A DNA stretch of 64,000 nt from Desulfuromonas sp964536375. Lineage in GTDB: Bacteria > Desulfobacterota > Desulfuromonadia > Desulfuromonadales > Desulfuromonadaceae. Location: assembly GCA_964536375.1 (NCBI GenBank), contig CAZHXF010000004.1, positions 16,952 to 80,951 on the forward strand. The letters run 5' to 3'. The position numbers were made by a program, and so were the translations under genes. This document shows positions 54,534 through 64,000 of the stretch, one piece after another. Each line of letters begins with the position of its first letter. Within the stretch, counting starts at the first letter, position 1. The notes beneath the pieces are model-generated. The model made no database searches and was not told the DNA's origin. It saw only the letters and a program-made list of their open reading frames with translations.

Positions 54534-57299
54534 ATGACCCTTGATACAATCAATAAGAAACTGGTTTGCAGCAAAACCTTTCTGGTTGTTTGCTTTGCCT
54601 TGTTTTCTGCCTTGGTAATGATTGCCGGACTCAGCTTCTACACTTACCAGAAAAATTCGGTAATTAAGGGGGCAAAAACCACGTTAACTATCATGTCTGA
54701 CCTGAAAGCACATCAGGTTAGTCATTGGCGCCAGGAGAGAATCAGTCGCGCGCGCCTGATGACTGCCAATCTGTATCTGCTAAATCTAATCCAAGAATAC
54801 AACCAGCGACCCGAAACAGATATAAAAGAAAAAATCATTCAAACCATAGAACCAGGGGTGGGCGGAGCTGGTGACCACAGCATCTTCCTAGTCAACGAAA
54901 AGAACCAACAGATATTGCACATTGGCGCCGAACATGTTTGGACTGAGCACAAATATAGTCAGTTGATTAACCAAGCTCGCCAAACAGGGGAACCATTCTT
55001 TGGCAAAATCTACTGCCCTGAAATAGCAAAACATGACCACAGCCTACTCAATAGTTATCACCGCCATTTACATATGAACCTAGCCACACCAATATACTGC
55101 AACAATGATCCCAAACAGATTTTTTTAGGCACCATTATTTCAGTAATAGATCCAGATCAATTCTTGCTACCACTTATGGAATTATGGCCCACAGATTCCA
55201 TAAGTGCCGAATCAATCCTGGTGCGCACTAAGGATGACAAAATAACTCGCATAACACCATTACGTTTCATCAGCGATGGCACTATGGTGCAGATCACCCC
55301 CCCCGCAGGTGTAGACACCCTGGGCGACTATGTTAAACAGGGCAAAGAGGGGATATTAGAAGGTTACGACTACCGCCGAGTTGAGGTTTTTGCTGCAATA
55401 ACCAAGATACCCGAAGCTCAGTGGTTTATGATTTCAAAAATAGACCGCGCCGAAGTATTGCGCCCCCTGACCCAGCTGGGATCGATTATTTTTGCGACGG
55501 TAGTACTATTAATTGGCGGCGTGGGCATGATAATGTGGCTATGGTGGCGCCGCCAACAGGCGATAAGCCGCGCTTTGCATTACGAGCAGGAACTGCAGAA
55601 TCGTACAGTTATCTCACGCTTCGACAATCTGACTAAAAACTCCAACGATATTATTATTCTATGCAATGAGGAAGGGACAATTATAGATGCCAACAATCAG
55701 GCGATTGTAGCTTACGGTCAACCCATAGAACAATTGCGTAAGGAAAAATTACGCACCATGTGCGATATGGATGAAAACGAGTGTGATCTCCTATGGCAAA
55801 AGCTGGCACAAGAAACTGCGACCAGCTTTGATTCTCTGCAATTTCGCCGTGATGGCTCCACCTTCCCCGTTGAGATCAACGCCAGCTGGATCAAAGTTGG
55901 AGAGCGCAGACTACTACAAGCGATAATTCGCGATGTTTCCGAGCGCACAGAAGCCGCGCAGTTACTCATCCATCAAGCTCAACACGATACATTAACTGGT
56001 CTACCCAACCGCACCCTGGTCACCGACCGGCTGCAACAGGCAATCTATAAAAACAAACGGCAACATTGCCAAACAGCATTGCTGTTTCTCGACCTAGATC
56101 GTTTCAAAAACATTAACGACACCCTGGGTCACAATGTAGGCGACACGGTAATAGTTACTATAGCGCAGCGTATTCAAGACACCTTACGCGAAACCGACAC
56201 GGTAGCGCGCTTTGGCGGCGATGAGTTCATGATTTTAGTTGAAAACATCAACAATATTGCGGATGTCGCTACCTTGGCGTTAAAGCTTATTAACAACATA
56301 CGCCAACCAATTGCTTTGGAGTTTCAAGAAGTCTACATTACTACCAGTATCGGCATCAGTATTGCCCCTACCGACAGCGATAATACTGATCAGATCATCC
56401 GCTTTGTGGAAACTGCTATGTACCGCGCCAAGGAGATGGGTCGTAACAATTACCAGTTCTACACCTCCGATATGAACACCCATACCCGCGAGCGTCTTGA
56501 ACTAGAGACCAGCCTGCGCACGGCAGTGGCAAATAATGAATTTGTGGTTCACTACCAGCCCCAAGTGGATTTAAGAACTGGCAAAATTGTTGGCAGCGAA
56601 GCACTGGTCCGTTGGCAACATCCACAACGCGGGCTGATACTGCCCAACGACTTTATCCCCATAGCTGAAGAAACAGGGTTAATAACTGAAATTGGCATGT
56701 GGGTTTTAGAACAGGCATGTCAACAAAATCTACAATGGCATGCCGCCGGGTTCACCGAATTGAGCGTAGCCGTCAACCTATCAGCACGCCAATTTCTCGA
56801 CAGAAACTTGCAACAGGATGTATTTGATATCCTGCTACGCACTAAGCTTGAGCCAAAATACCTGGAACTGGAAATAACCGAAAGTTTATCCATGTTCGAT
56901 ACCAACGCCTCCATCGCCATCATGGACTCTTTCACCCAAAAAGGGATATCCATAGCAATTGATGATTTCGGCACCGGCTATTCGTCCTTGAGTCATTTAC
57001 ATCTATTCCCCATCACCAAACTAAAAATTGACCGTTTATTTATCAATCAACTCAGTAGCGACAGCACAGATCTACTGGTACCAACCATCATCACTCTCGC
57101 CCAGCAACTAAAGCTAAAAGTTATAGCTGAAGGGGTGGAAACTGGACAGCAATTAGAAACGCTGCGCAAGTTAAATTGCCATCTGATTCAGGGTTATTAT
57201 TTCAGCAAACCGCTACCAGCCGATAAATTTACCGCCTTATTACAAAATCCCATTAAACTTACTGGCAATCAATACCGATTAGCTAAGCAGTGCAAGTAG
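54534..57299 (+). CDS. Membrane PAS-GGDEF-EAL c-di-GMP protein
   Basis: 921 aa. One N-terminal helix (residues 12-34), a periplasmic sensor of about 280 residues, a second helix (322-345), a PAS domain (about 370-480), GGDEF at 561-565 and EAL from 689. The GGDEF is canonical, with an RxxD inhibitory site five residues before it (RETD). The EAL domain keeps EALVRWQHP, NLSARQF, EITESL, DDFGTGYSSL, KIDR and AEGVET. Both synthesis and breakdown of c-di-GMP look possible, probably switched by a periplasmic signal. It is followed by the FapA gene. Confidence 0.95.
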   Translation: MTLDTINKKLVCSKTFLVVCFALFSALVMIAGLSFYTYQKNSVIKGAKTTLTIMSDLKAHQVSHWRQERISRARLMTANLYLLNLIQEYNQRPETDIKEKIIQTIEPGVGGAGDHSIFLVNEKNQQILHIGAEHVWTEHKYSQLINQARQTGEPFFGKIYCPEIAKHDHSLLNSYHRHLHMNLATPIYCNNDPKQIFLGTIISVIDPDQFLLPLMELWPTDSISAESILVRTKDDKITRITPLRFISDGTMVQITPPAGVDTLGDYVKQGKEGILEGYDYRRVEVFAAITKIPEAQWFMISKIDRAEVLRPLTQLGSIIFATVVLLIGGVGMIMWLWWRRQQAISRALHYEQELQNRTVISRFDNLTKNSNDIIILCNEEGTIIDANNQAIVAYGQPIEQLRKEKLRTMCDMDENECDLLWQKLAQETATSFDSLQFRRDGSTFPVEINASWIKVGERRLLQAIIRDVSERTEAAQLLIHQAQHDTLTGLPNRTLVTDRLQQAIYKNKRQHCQTALLFLDLDRFKNINDTLGHNVGDTVIVTIAQRIQDTLRETDTVARFGGDEFMILVENINNIADVATLALKLINNIRQPIALEFQEVYITTSIGISIAPTDSDNTDQIIRFVETAMYRAKEMGRNNYQFYTSDMNTHTRERLELETSLRTAVANNEFVVHYQPQVDLRTGKIVGSEALVRWQHPQRGLILPNDFIPIAEETGLITEIGMWVLEQACQQNLQWHAAGFTELSVAVNLSARQFLDRNLQQDVFDILLRTKLEPKYLELEITESLSMFDTNASIAIMDSFTQKGISIAIDDFGTGYSSLSHLHLFPITKLKIDRLFINQLSSDSTDLLVPTIITLAQQLKLKVIAEGVETGQQLETLRKLNCHLIQGYYFSKPLPADKFTALLQNPIKLTGNQYRLAKQCK

Positions 57300-57344
57300 C
57301 GTCAATCCATCTCGCACAGATTGCAACAACTACAGGCAGGGAAA

Positions 57345-58892
57345 ATGGCATTAGCACCTCAAACGGATCAAGACAAAAACACCAGCGAGAAAAAACCAGA
57401 TAGCGCTGTTTTCTTTGAGGAGCAAACAGAAGACTACAGCTTACAAGTAATCTTAGCCAAAGATGAGATGTCTGCCTCCGTCAACCTGACCCCCCTCAAA
57501 GACAAAGATAGTGTAATAGCGGTAAACGATATTACAGAAGCACTCTATCGCGCCGGAGTTGTCGATGGAGTTGATGTGCATGCCCTGGACACCCTGTGTA
57601 AGAATGTCAGCACGGGGGAAGAGCAGCAAAACATAATCGTTGCTGCCACATATCCTCCCGAACCTGGTGCTGACGGTTGGATTGAACCACTGATTAAAAC
57701 AAAATCCAGTACGGCGGAAGAAGTCGTAGAAGACGAAACTGGTCGTATAGATCTCTACACCCTCAATCTGTTTACCTGCGTCAAGATTGACCAACAGATA
57801 GCCGTTTTACATCCACCAGAATTAGGCGAAGCATCCAGTACAGTAACCGGCAAGGTTCTGGCTCCATTATTGGGTCAAGAATTGGAAATACGCCTGGGCA
57901 GCGGCGTTCGTGTTGAGGATAACGGCACCAGTTTCATCTCCGAGATAGCCGGGCGTGGCGACCTGATCGACAATGTGATATCGGTAAACGAAGATTATAT
58001 GGTCCATGGCGATGTTGATCTTGAAGTCGGCAACATCAGCTTTCCCGGCTACACCAAAATACGCGGTGACGTACTAGACCACTTTGATATCTACTCCCAA
58101 AAAGGGATTACAGTCGCTGGCGCGGTAGGCTCGTGCCATTTAGTTACCGATGGCGATGTTACCATCGGCAGTATGTCTGGGCTGGATGATGGGCTGATCC
58201 GCTGTGGTGGCAACTTAAAAGCCAACTATCTAAACGGGATCACTGTTGAGTGTATGGGCACAGTTACCATCAGCAATGAAATCCGTAATTGCGTCATAAA
58301 ATCAGCCGATATTATCATGATCAAAAATGGCAGTATAAGCGGCGGCGAGTGTATAGCTCTAAATGGGATAGAAGCAAAGGATATCGGCGCGCAAGCCGGG
58401 GTAATAACCAAATTACGTTCTGGAGTATACTTTCCCGAAACCGATCGACTCCAGACTTTAAAAGCGCAACAAAAAAGCATTGCTTTTCAAAACCAGTTTA
58501 TCAAGCAGGTCCTCGGCCCACTGAACAAACAAGCACTGGCAGAAACCAGCAGCATCGGTGCCGTTAAAAAACGGCTGGAAATACTCTCTGAGCGCATCGA
58601 GATACTGCAAGTGCTGCAGCAAGAGGTTAAAAGGGAATTGGATGCATTCATCTTTGAAGCACACGACGGCAACGCCAAAATTAACGTCCACAACCGTCTA
58701 AAAGAAAAAGTGGTGATTTCTCTACAGGATATTACCGAGGAAATTCGCCTGGAGCATCAAGGACCGCTCTCGGTGGTAGCTGATGTAAACAACGGCACAC
58801 TCCATTTTTGCAGCATGAGTCCAATCTCGGTCAAAGCCGATGAAATTGAAATTCCTGCACTAGATGAAACCAACAATGACAGTTTAGTTTAA
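57345..58892 (+). CDS. fapA: FapA/DUF342 family protein
   Basis: 515 aa. Contains the right-handed beta-helix region of the FapA (DUF342) family, e.g. VHGDVDLEVGNISFPGYTKIRGDV at 225-250 (shown in part) and VAGAVGSCHLVTDGDVTIG, then a helical coiled-coil at about 370-440. The role is unclear; family members are linked to flagellar assembly or polymerisation near membranes. It lies 45 bases after the GGDEF-EAL gene and may be co-expressed. ATG 57345 has AGGGAA upstream. Confidence 0.82.
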   Translation: MALAPQTDQDKNTSEKKPDSAVFFEEQTEDYSLQVILAKDEMSASVNLTPLKDKDSVIAVNDITEALYRAGVVDGVDVHALDTLCKNVSTGEEQQNIIVAATYPPEPGADGWIEPLIKTKSSTAEEVVEDETGRIDLYTLNLFTCVKIDQQIAVLHPPELGEASSTVTGKVLAPLLGQELEIRLGSGVRVEDNGTSFISEIAGRGDLIDNVISVNEDYMVHGDVDLEVGNISFPGYTKIRGDVLDHFDIYSQKGITVAGAVGSCHLVTDGDVTIGSMSGLDDGLIRCGGNLKANYLNGITVECMGTVTISNEIRNCVIKSADIIMIKNGSISGGECIALNGIEAKDIGAQAGVITKLRSGVYFPETDRLQTLKAQQKSIAFQNQFIKQVLGPLNKQALAETSSIGAVKKRLEILSERIEILQVLQQEVKRELDAFIFEAHDGNAKINVHNRLKEKVVISLQDITEEIRLEHQGPLSVVADVNNGTLHFCSMSPISVKADEIEIPALDETNNDSLV

Positions 58893-59695
58893 CGTATCTC
58901 GCGTGAACGGCGCGCGGATATCTGCACCGCATCGATCAAAGCTGAGCGCAAACCATTACGCTCCAAAACCTGTACCGCAGCAATGGTAGTCCCAGCAGGG
59001 CTACATACCCGATCACGCAGCACCGCCGGGTGCTCATTACTCTCCAGCACCATCTGCGCTGTCCCCGCCACTGTTTGCGCGGCAAGCATCAGCGCCGTTG
59101 AGCGTGGCAACCCCTCAAGGACTCCACCGTCAGCCAACGCCTCAATCATCATATACACATAGGCCGGACCAGAACCTGACAAACCCGTCACCGCATCCAG
59201 CAATGATTCTGCCACCACTTCCACCAGCCCCACACAGCGGAACAGATCACAGGCCAAATCCATAAACTCTACAGTAGCGTGACGCCCAGCGCTGATGCCT
59301 GCAGCACCAGCCCCAATTAACGCTGGAGTATTGGGCATTACTCTGATCACCGGCACATTATCCCCAACCATCGCTTCCAACTTTGCAGTTGCGACCCCGG
59401 CCAGAATTGAGATCAAACATTTGCTGTTGGTAAACAGATCGGCTACTGGCAACAGCGCCTTCTCCAACCCCTGATGCTTGACTGCCAGAATAATAACTTC
59501 ATTTTGCGCTACGATTTCGTTGCTGTCGGCACTGACAACCACCCCATAAGTGCGCTGGAGATATTCACGCCGTTCAGGCTGCAACTCGGCAACCATCAGC
59601 TTCTCGACCGGCATACCAGATGCGATCAAACCTTTGATCAACGCTTCAGCCATGTTGCCACCACCGATGAACCCTGTGCCTGTAGTCTGTTGCAT
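58889..59695 (-). CDS. proC: Pyrroline-5-carboxylate reductase
   Basis: 268 aa. Last step of proline synthesis, reducing P5C with NAD(P)H. The dinucleotide site is TGFIGGGNMAEALIKG; the proC signature includes GLSGSGPAYVYMMIEALADGGVLEGL, with VCSPAGTTIAAVQVLE near the end. ATG 59695 has AAGGAA upstream. Convergent with fapA (4-base overlap) and divergent from speE. Confidence 0.96.
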   Translation of the reverse strand: MQQTTGTGFIGGGNMAEALIKGLIASGMPVEKLMVAELQPERREYLQRTYGVVVSADSNEIVAQNEVIILAVKHQGLEKALLPVADLFTNSKCLISILAGVATAKLEAMVGDNVPVIRVMPNTPALIGAGAAGISAGRHATVEFMDLACDLFRCVGLVEVVAESLLDAVTGLSGSGPAYVYMMIEALADGGVLEGLPRSTALMLAAQTVAGTAQMVLESNEHPAVLRDRVCSPAGTTIAAVQVLERNGLRSALIDAVQISARRSREIR

Positions 59696-59851
59696 GCTAT
59701 GTTCCTTTCGCTATTGCGCTAAATAAGTAGATCTATTTTATCCACTGATATATTTTTATAAAACTATGTGATTGAGCTTTCGGTGATTTTACGGCATAAG
59801 ATGAATGCGTGTCCATTACATAGTACAATAAACAAAAAAAGGATGAATATC

Positions 59852-60697
59852 ATGGATTTGTGGTACACAGAAAAACACTCCGAGAATGTCGGCATCACTA
59901 TGAAAGTAACCAAGACGCTGTTCTCCGGCGCCAGCGAATTTCAGCAACTGGAAATAGTCGAGACCCTGGAGTATGGCAAGATGATGCTTCTCGATGGGCT
60001 GGTAATGGTTACCGAGCGTGATGAATTCATCTACCACGACATGATAGTCCACCCGGCGCTATTTACCCATCCCAACCCGAAAAAGGTATTAGTCATCGGC
60101 GGCGGGGACGGCGGCAGCATCCGCGAAATCATGAAACACCCCGGTGTTGAGCAAGCGATACTGTGTGAAATAGATGGTCTGGTCATTGATAAATCCATTG
60201 AGTTTCTACCCAGCATGGCTGGTGAAATTGATGGTTCCAACCCGCGCGTGGTTTTACATGTCGATGATGGGCTGGCTTATATCCGCAACCATCAAAATGA
60301 GTTTGACGTTATCCTTGTCGATTCTACCGACCCCATCGGTCCGGCTGTCGGCCTATTTGAAGAAGATTTCTACCGCTTGGTATATGGCGCACTGAAAGAG
60401 GACGGCATCATGGTGGCCCAAAGTGAGTCACCATTTTATCACGCCGAAATTCAGCGGGCAATGTACACCAACCTGCGCGCAGTGTTTCCCATTGTGGAGA
60501 TGTATCAAGCCTTTATCCCCACTTACCCCAGTGGGTTCTGGAGTTTTGCCTTTGCCAGCAAGCGCTACCATCCGGTAACTGACTTTGATCGCCAGCGCGC
60601 TGCCGATCGCGGTTTTTACACTAAATACTACAATGAAGATCTCCACCTCGGAGCCTTCATGCTCCCCACTTTTGCTCGCGAAAACATCGCCAAGTAA
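59852..60697 (+). CDS. speE: Spermidine synthase (aminopropyltransferase)
   Basis: 281 aa. Moves the aminopropyl group from decarboxylated SAM to putrescine, or possibly to agmatine. Motifs: LDGLVMVTERDEFIYHDM, VIGGGDGGSIREIMKHPGVE, and the catalytic DSTDPIGPA region. ATG 59852 has AAGGA upstream; earlier ATGs in frame are less well placed. It is followed after 20 bases by arginine decarboxylase, so the pair makes polyamines from arginine. Confidence 0.94.
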   Translation: MDLWYTEKHSENVGITMKVTKTLFSGASEFQQLEIVETLEYGKMMLLDGLVMVTERDEFIYHDMIVHPALFTHPNPKKVLVIGGGDGGSIREIMKHPGVEQAILCEIDGLVIDKSIEFLPSMAGEIDGSNPRVVLHVDDGLAYIRNHQNEFDVILVDSTDPIGPAVGLFEEDFYRLVYGALKEDGIMVAQSESPFYHAEIQRAMYTNLRAVFPIVEMYQAFIPTYPSGFWSFAFASKRYHPVTDFDRQRAADRGFYTKYYNEDLHLGAFMLPTFARENIAK

Positions 60698-60717
60698 CAC
60701 CAGACAACGGAGCCCAT

Positions 60718-62640
60718 ATGCAAACACAGCACAATCACAATTGGACAGTCAACGATTCAGCAGCGCTGTACGGTGTCCGCCAATGGGGTAAGGATCTATT
60801 TGATCTGGATGCACAGGGCAATTTAACGGTAAAAATCAATGGCAGCAACGGTGAAGTCAGCACCGCACTGATAGATATCATTAAAGGTATCGAGCAACGC
60901 GGGCATAATATGCCGGTACTGATACGCATAGAAAACTTTCTTGATGCCCGCATAAAATTATTGCACGACACTTTTTACCAAGCAATTGCCCAAACAGGCT
61001 ATAAAGGTGAATATCAAGGGGTCTTTCCGGTCAAAGTTAACCAGCAATGTCAGGTTATTGAAGAGATCAGCCGCTTTGGCGCTCCGTACAACTACGGTCT
61101 TGAAGCCGGGAGTAAAGCTGAGTTGGTGCTGGCACTGGCCAATAACCGCCGTGGCAGTCTGTTGATTCTCAATGGCTATAAAGACCGTGATTTCATTGAC
61201 CTCGGCTTGTGGGCACAAAAACTCGGTCAACGCTGTTTCTTTGTTATCGAATCCCTCCCTGAATTGAAACTGCTACTCGAACGCAGCGCGGTCCTGAACA
61301 TTCGTCCGCAGATCGGGGCACGGGTGAAGGTCGCCGTTAAAGTATCCGGGATGTGGACAGAAACCAGTGGGGATCGCAGCAGTTTTGGTCTCGACAGTCG
61401 CGAGCTAGTAGCCATGGTAGAAACGCTGCGCCACAAGGAAATGTTGGACTGCCTGCAACTGCTCCACTGTCATCTCGGGTCACAAATTCCCAGCCTTACG
61501 GATATAAGCGCCGGTGTTTGCGCCGCCTGTCACTACTACGTCAGCCTAGTAAAAGAGGGAGCAGCCATGGGCTATATCGACTTTGGCGGCGGGCTAGCCG
61601 TGGACTATAGCGGCAACTGTAGCGGCGAGCAGCACTCGCGCGATTACGCAATAGCCGATTACGCCCGCACCATTGTCACCCAAGTAATGGACACTCTGGA
61701 CAACCAGCAGATCGCCCACCCGCATATAATTACCGAATCGGGGCGAGCAACCGTAGCCTACTCCAGCATGTTGATTTTTGATATTATCGACGTTATGCAC
61801 TTCGGCGCCATATCTTTGCCGCAACATCTGGCTGCCGACAGTCCACAGGTGGTGAGCCAACTGTTTGCTATCCACCAAAACATTGACCACGCAGAGCCCA
61901 GCGCCATATATGCCCAAGCCCAGGAGCTACAACAACAACTACGCCAACAATTTCAGCATGGATCGATAACCTTACCGCAGCGCGCCCTCGGTGAAGATAT
62001 TTTTCACGCTATTGCGCAACAGATATTTCAGCATCACTCCAGCATAGCCAATAGTAAATTAACTACCACAGAACTGAATACCCTACGTGAGAGTCTGGCC
62101 GACATTTACTACGGCAATTTCAGTGTCTTTCAATCCTTGCCAGATACCTGGGCCATCGGGCAAAAATTTCCTATCGCCCCGTTGCAACGCCATAACGAAC
62201 GCCCGCAACAGGAGACCATAATCTCCGACTTAACCTGCGACTGTGATGGCAAACTGGCTAGTTTCATCGTCAACGGTGCCCAGCGCAGCACCTTGCCACT
62301 GCATCAACTTGCCGCAGGAGAAAAATATTATCTTGGGGTATTCTTGATGGGTGCCTATCAGGAGACTCTCGGGGATATTCACAATCTGTTTGGTGACACC
62401 CACGTGGTGAGTGTCCGCCTCAACGATAGCGGCGATTATGACATAATGCAGGAGATCAGCGGGGACAGCATCGGCGAAGTGTTGCAGTATGTCGACTATT
62501 GCCCCCAGACGCTATTTGAGAGCATGCGCAGCTGCGCCGAAGCATCCGTGCGCAACGGCGAAATCAGCATTGGAGAACGCCAGCAACTGTTAAAGCAATT
62601 TTCTACAATGCTGTCCAGCTATACCTACTATCGCCAATAA
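60718..62640 (+). CDS. speA: Biosynthetic arginine decarboxylase
   Basis: 640 aa, PLP enzyme turning arginine into agmatine. The PLP lysine region is GVFPVKVNQQ near residue 101, and GLEAGSKAELVLAL, SFGLDSRELVAM, HLGSQIPSLTDI and IDFGGGLAVDY are intact. GGAG lies before ATG 60718. No agmatinase or agmatine deiminase is adjacent, so the onward step must be elsewhere or go through aminopropylagmatine. Confidence 0.96.
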   Translation: MQTQHNHNWTVNDSAALYGVRQWGKDLFDLDAQGNLTVKINGSNGEVSTALIDIIKGIEQRGHNMPVLIRIENFLDARIKLLHDTFYQAIAQTGYKGEYQGVFPVKVNQQCQVIEEISRFGAPYNYGLEAGSKAELVLALANNRRGSLLILNGYKDRDFIDLGLWAQKLGQRCFFVIESLPELKLLLERSAVLNIRPQIGARVKVAVKVSGMWTETSGDRSSFGLDSRELVAMVETLRHKEMLDCLQLLHCHLGSQIPSLTDISAGVCAACHYYVSLVKEGAAMGYIDFGGGLAVDYSGNCSGEQHSRDYAIADYARTIVTQVMDTLDNQQIAHPHIITESGRATVAYSSMLIFDIIDVMHFGAISLPQHLAADSPQVVSQLFAIHQNIDHAEPSAIYAQAQELQQQLRQQFQHGSITLPQRALGEDIFHAIAQQIFQHHSSIANSKLTTTELNTLRESLADIYYGNFSVFQSLPDTWAIGQKFPIAPLQRHNERPQQETIISDLTCDCDGKLASFIVNGAQRSTLPLHQLAAGEKYYLGVFLMGAYQETLGDIHNLFGDTHVVSVRLNDSGDYDIMQEISGDSIGEVLQYVDYCPQTLFESMRSCAEASVRNGEISIGERQQLLKQFSTMLSSYTYYRQ

Positions 62641-62652
62641 ATAAATTGGCAA

Positions 62653-63864
62653 CTAGTAGGTTCCGGCAATAATTTCCTCAGCCCAACTGACAGCTTGCCA
62701 GTAGGAATCGACAACCGTATCCTTGGGGATGCTGTAGCTGTAGACAGCGTCCCAGTTGGCCTGTTCATAATCCTGGACACAGCGCAGAACCCTGCCCATA
62801 TCCCCGGTACCATTAAGCAATGCTTCATTGATCTGTGTAGACAGCGGCAAACTCTGCAGAATTTGCTCCATCGGCGTAGAAAGAATGCTCTCCAATAATG
62901 AGAACAACCCCACAGTGAAATAACCGGTCACATCTTGTGCCTTCTGCTGCACTGCCAACAATTCGCACATCTTGGCTCGCACCAAGGTCATAGTCATCAA
63001 TTCATCGGGTTTGTCACTGACACTGCCCATCATAACCACGCTGGCCCACACGCGAATATGGAGCAAACCTACACATACTATGGCATGTCGAATTGAGGTT
63101 ACTTCACTTATCAAACTGTAGTAGCTGGAATTAACCTGACGCAACAACTTAACACTCAAATTAACATCAGTTTGTATGATCTCTTCAATCCGCTCCATGC
63201 TGACCTCAGGCTTTTGCAGCTCAGCGAGCAACTGCACCATAGCCAGACGCGCTGGGGGCAGTTTTTTACCGGCAACCACCACTGGTTTACTGAAAAAATA
63301 GCCTTGGAAATAGTCAAAACCTAAATCAAAGCACTGCTGAAATTCCTCGCGCGTCTCGACTTTTTCCGCCAAAAACTTAAGCGGCTTGATGGTGCGCAAA
63401 ATCTTCACCTGCTCGGCGACACGCTCCATTCCCAGTTCCAGCACATCAATTTTAATCATGTCAGCCAGTTCAACCAGCGGACGCAACTCCTCGCTATACA
63501 CGAAGTCATCCAAGGCAATCATGTGACCGCGTTCAGCATAACCACGCACCGCTACCAAAATGTCTTCATCAGCTGCTACTGACTCCAACACCTCAACTAC
63601 CAAGCGATCAGCGGCAAAGGACAAATCTTTCTCCTGTAACAAAAAACCCTTGGTGAAATTACAGAAAGCTTTGTGCTTACCGACCAGATTATCCAGACCA
63701 ATCTCTAGCAATAAATTTACCAGCACAGTACCGCTCGCCACATCGTCATCGTCATCGTCTATAACCGCATACGATACAAAACCGTGGCGATACAACAATT
63801 CATAGGCATAAACTTTAATATTGCGATCAAAAATTGGTTGGCGACCAATAAATGCATCATTCAT
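62653..63864 (-). CDS. EAL-HDOD signalling protein (YuxH-like)
   Basis: 403 aa, cytoplasmic. The N-terminal EAL domain starts FIGRQPIFDRNIKVYAYELLYR, shown here in two parts: the FIGRQPIFD motif and YELLYR where an active EAL is expected. It keeps LDDF and AEKVET-like segments but lacks the full metal site, so it is probably catalytically dead. A run of six Asp lies near residue 40. The HDOD domain covers about 200-400. Such proteins link c-di-GMP or stress signals to partners. Convergent with speA. Confidence 0.85.
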   Translation of the reverse strand: MNDAFIGRQPIFDRNIKVYAYELLYRHGFVSYAVIDDDDDDVASGTVLVNLLLEIGLDNLVGKHKAFCNFTKGFLLQEKDLSFAADRLVVEVLESVAADEDILVAVRGYAERGHMIALDDFVYSEELRPLVELADMIKIDVLELGMERVAEQVKILRTIKPLKFLAEKVETREEFQQCFDLGFDYFQGYFFSKPVVVAGKKLPPARLAMVQLLAELQKPEVSMERIEEIIQTDVNLSVKLLRQVNSSYYSLISEVTSIRHAIVCVGLLHIRVWASVVMMGSVSDKPDELMTMTLVRAKMCELLAVQQKAQDVTGYFTVGLFSLLESILSTPMEQILQSLPLSTQINEALLNGTGDMGRVLRCVQDYEQANWDAVYSYSIPKDTVVDSYWQAVSWAEEIIAGTY

Positions 63865-63890
63865 AGGGCATATTCTTTCTTATATATGAT

Positions 63891-63917
63891 TGTAGGGGCA
63901 GGTCTTGCTCTTGCCCT
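63891..63917. repeat. Isolated copy of the maf-region repeat
   Basis: TGTAGGGGCAGGTCTTGC matches the reverse complement of 51316-51333 at 17 of 18 bases. It lies upstream of the EAL-HDOD start. This shows that the element near maf is dispersed, not local. Confidence 0.75.
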
Positions 63918-64000
63918 TATTATTAACGCCAAGTAGTCTCACGCAAATAAATTATACTTTCGCTGCCTTTATAGATACCGAAAGTGGCGCGGGCAGTGGG

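Overview
The window looks like chromosome from an anaerobic Gram-negative bacterium of the Desulfuromonadota (Geobacter/Desulfuromonas-like). This is an inference from four signs: the gene order dprA-smg-topA-trmFO behind a LysM protein; a small CXXCH haem lipoprotein; many HEAT, HD-GYP, HDOD, FapA and GGDEF-EAL proteins; and sigma-54 type regulation. Most of it is core metabolism and information processing with short intergenic gaps. Two assembly gaps of 100 N each sit inside repeats, one in the lysine-rich tail of topA and one in a 29-bp tandem repeat after maf.

Layout. 1-6.4 kb: a cassette bounded by two 90-bp inverted repeats. It holds a histidine kinase and NtrC-type regulator, followed by a methyltransferase, a PAP2 phosphatase and an EptA-like phosphoethanolamine transferase. 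A sigma-54 promoter and upstream dyads lie between the regulator and the three-gene operon, which suggests a self-contained envelope (lipid A) modification circuit. 6.6-12.5 kb: a KaiC-like/PEP-synthase-like fusion, a possible LCIB-type carbonic anhydrase relative, a DUF2959-like lipoprotein and NADP-glutamate dehydrogenase. 12.8-17.4 kb: aroF, an alanine/glycine symporter and priA as one leftward operon. 17.4-18.3 kb: a decayed IS3-family remnant. 18.3-29.7 kb: trmB-truD, an IclR regulator, coaE, hemL, a HEAT/HD-GYP/HEAT group, pyruvate kinase and a tri-haem lipoprotein. 29.9-31.8 kb: a small Cys-containing protein, an MscS channel and an HD protein.

32.0-35.0 kb is the most unusual gene: an exported protein of about 992 residues made almost entirely of 26-27 copies of a 35-36 residue repeat. 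The repeat core resembles curlin (CsgA) and Fap amyloid repeats. The gene has its own promoter with an overlapping dyad. No curli or Fap secretion genes are visible nearby.

35.2-42.9 kb: lysA, a small ORF, an unknown membrane protein, a trpB without trpA, a YkgJ-type protein, cysteine synthase, a secreted nuclease, nudC and a U32 protein. 43.2-54.4 kb: cpoB-like, LysM, dprA, smg, topA, trmFO, maf, yggS, gph and a MOP-like transporter. 54.5-63.9 kb: GGDEF-EAL, FapA, proC, speE-speA and an EAL-HDOD protein. The several c-di-GMP proteins would fit a surface-attached lifestyle in which an amyloid-like matrix protein makes sense, but that link is inference.
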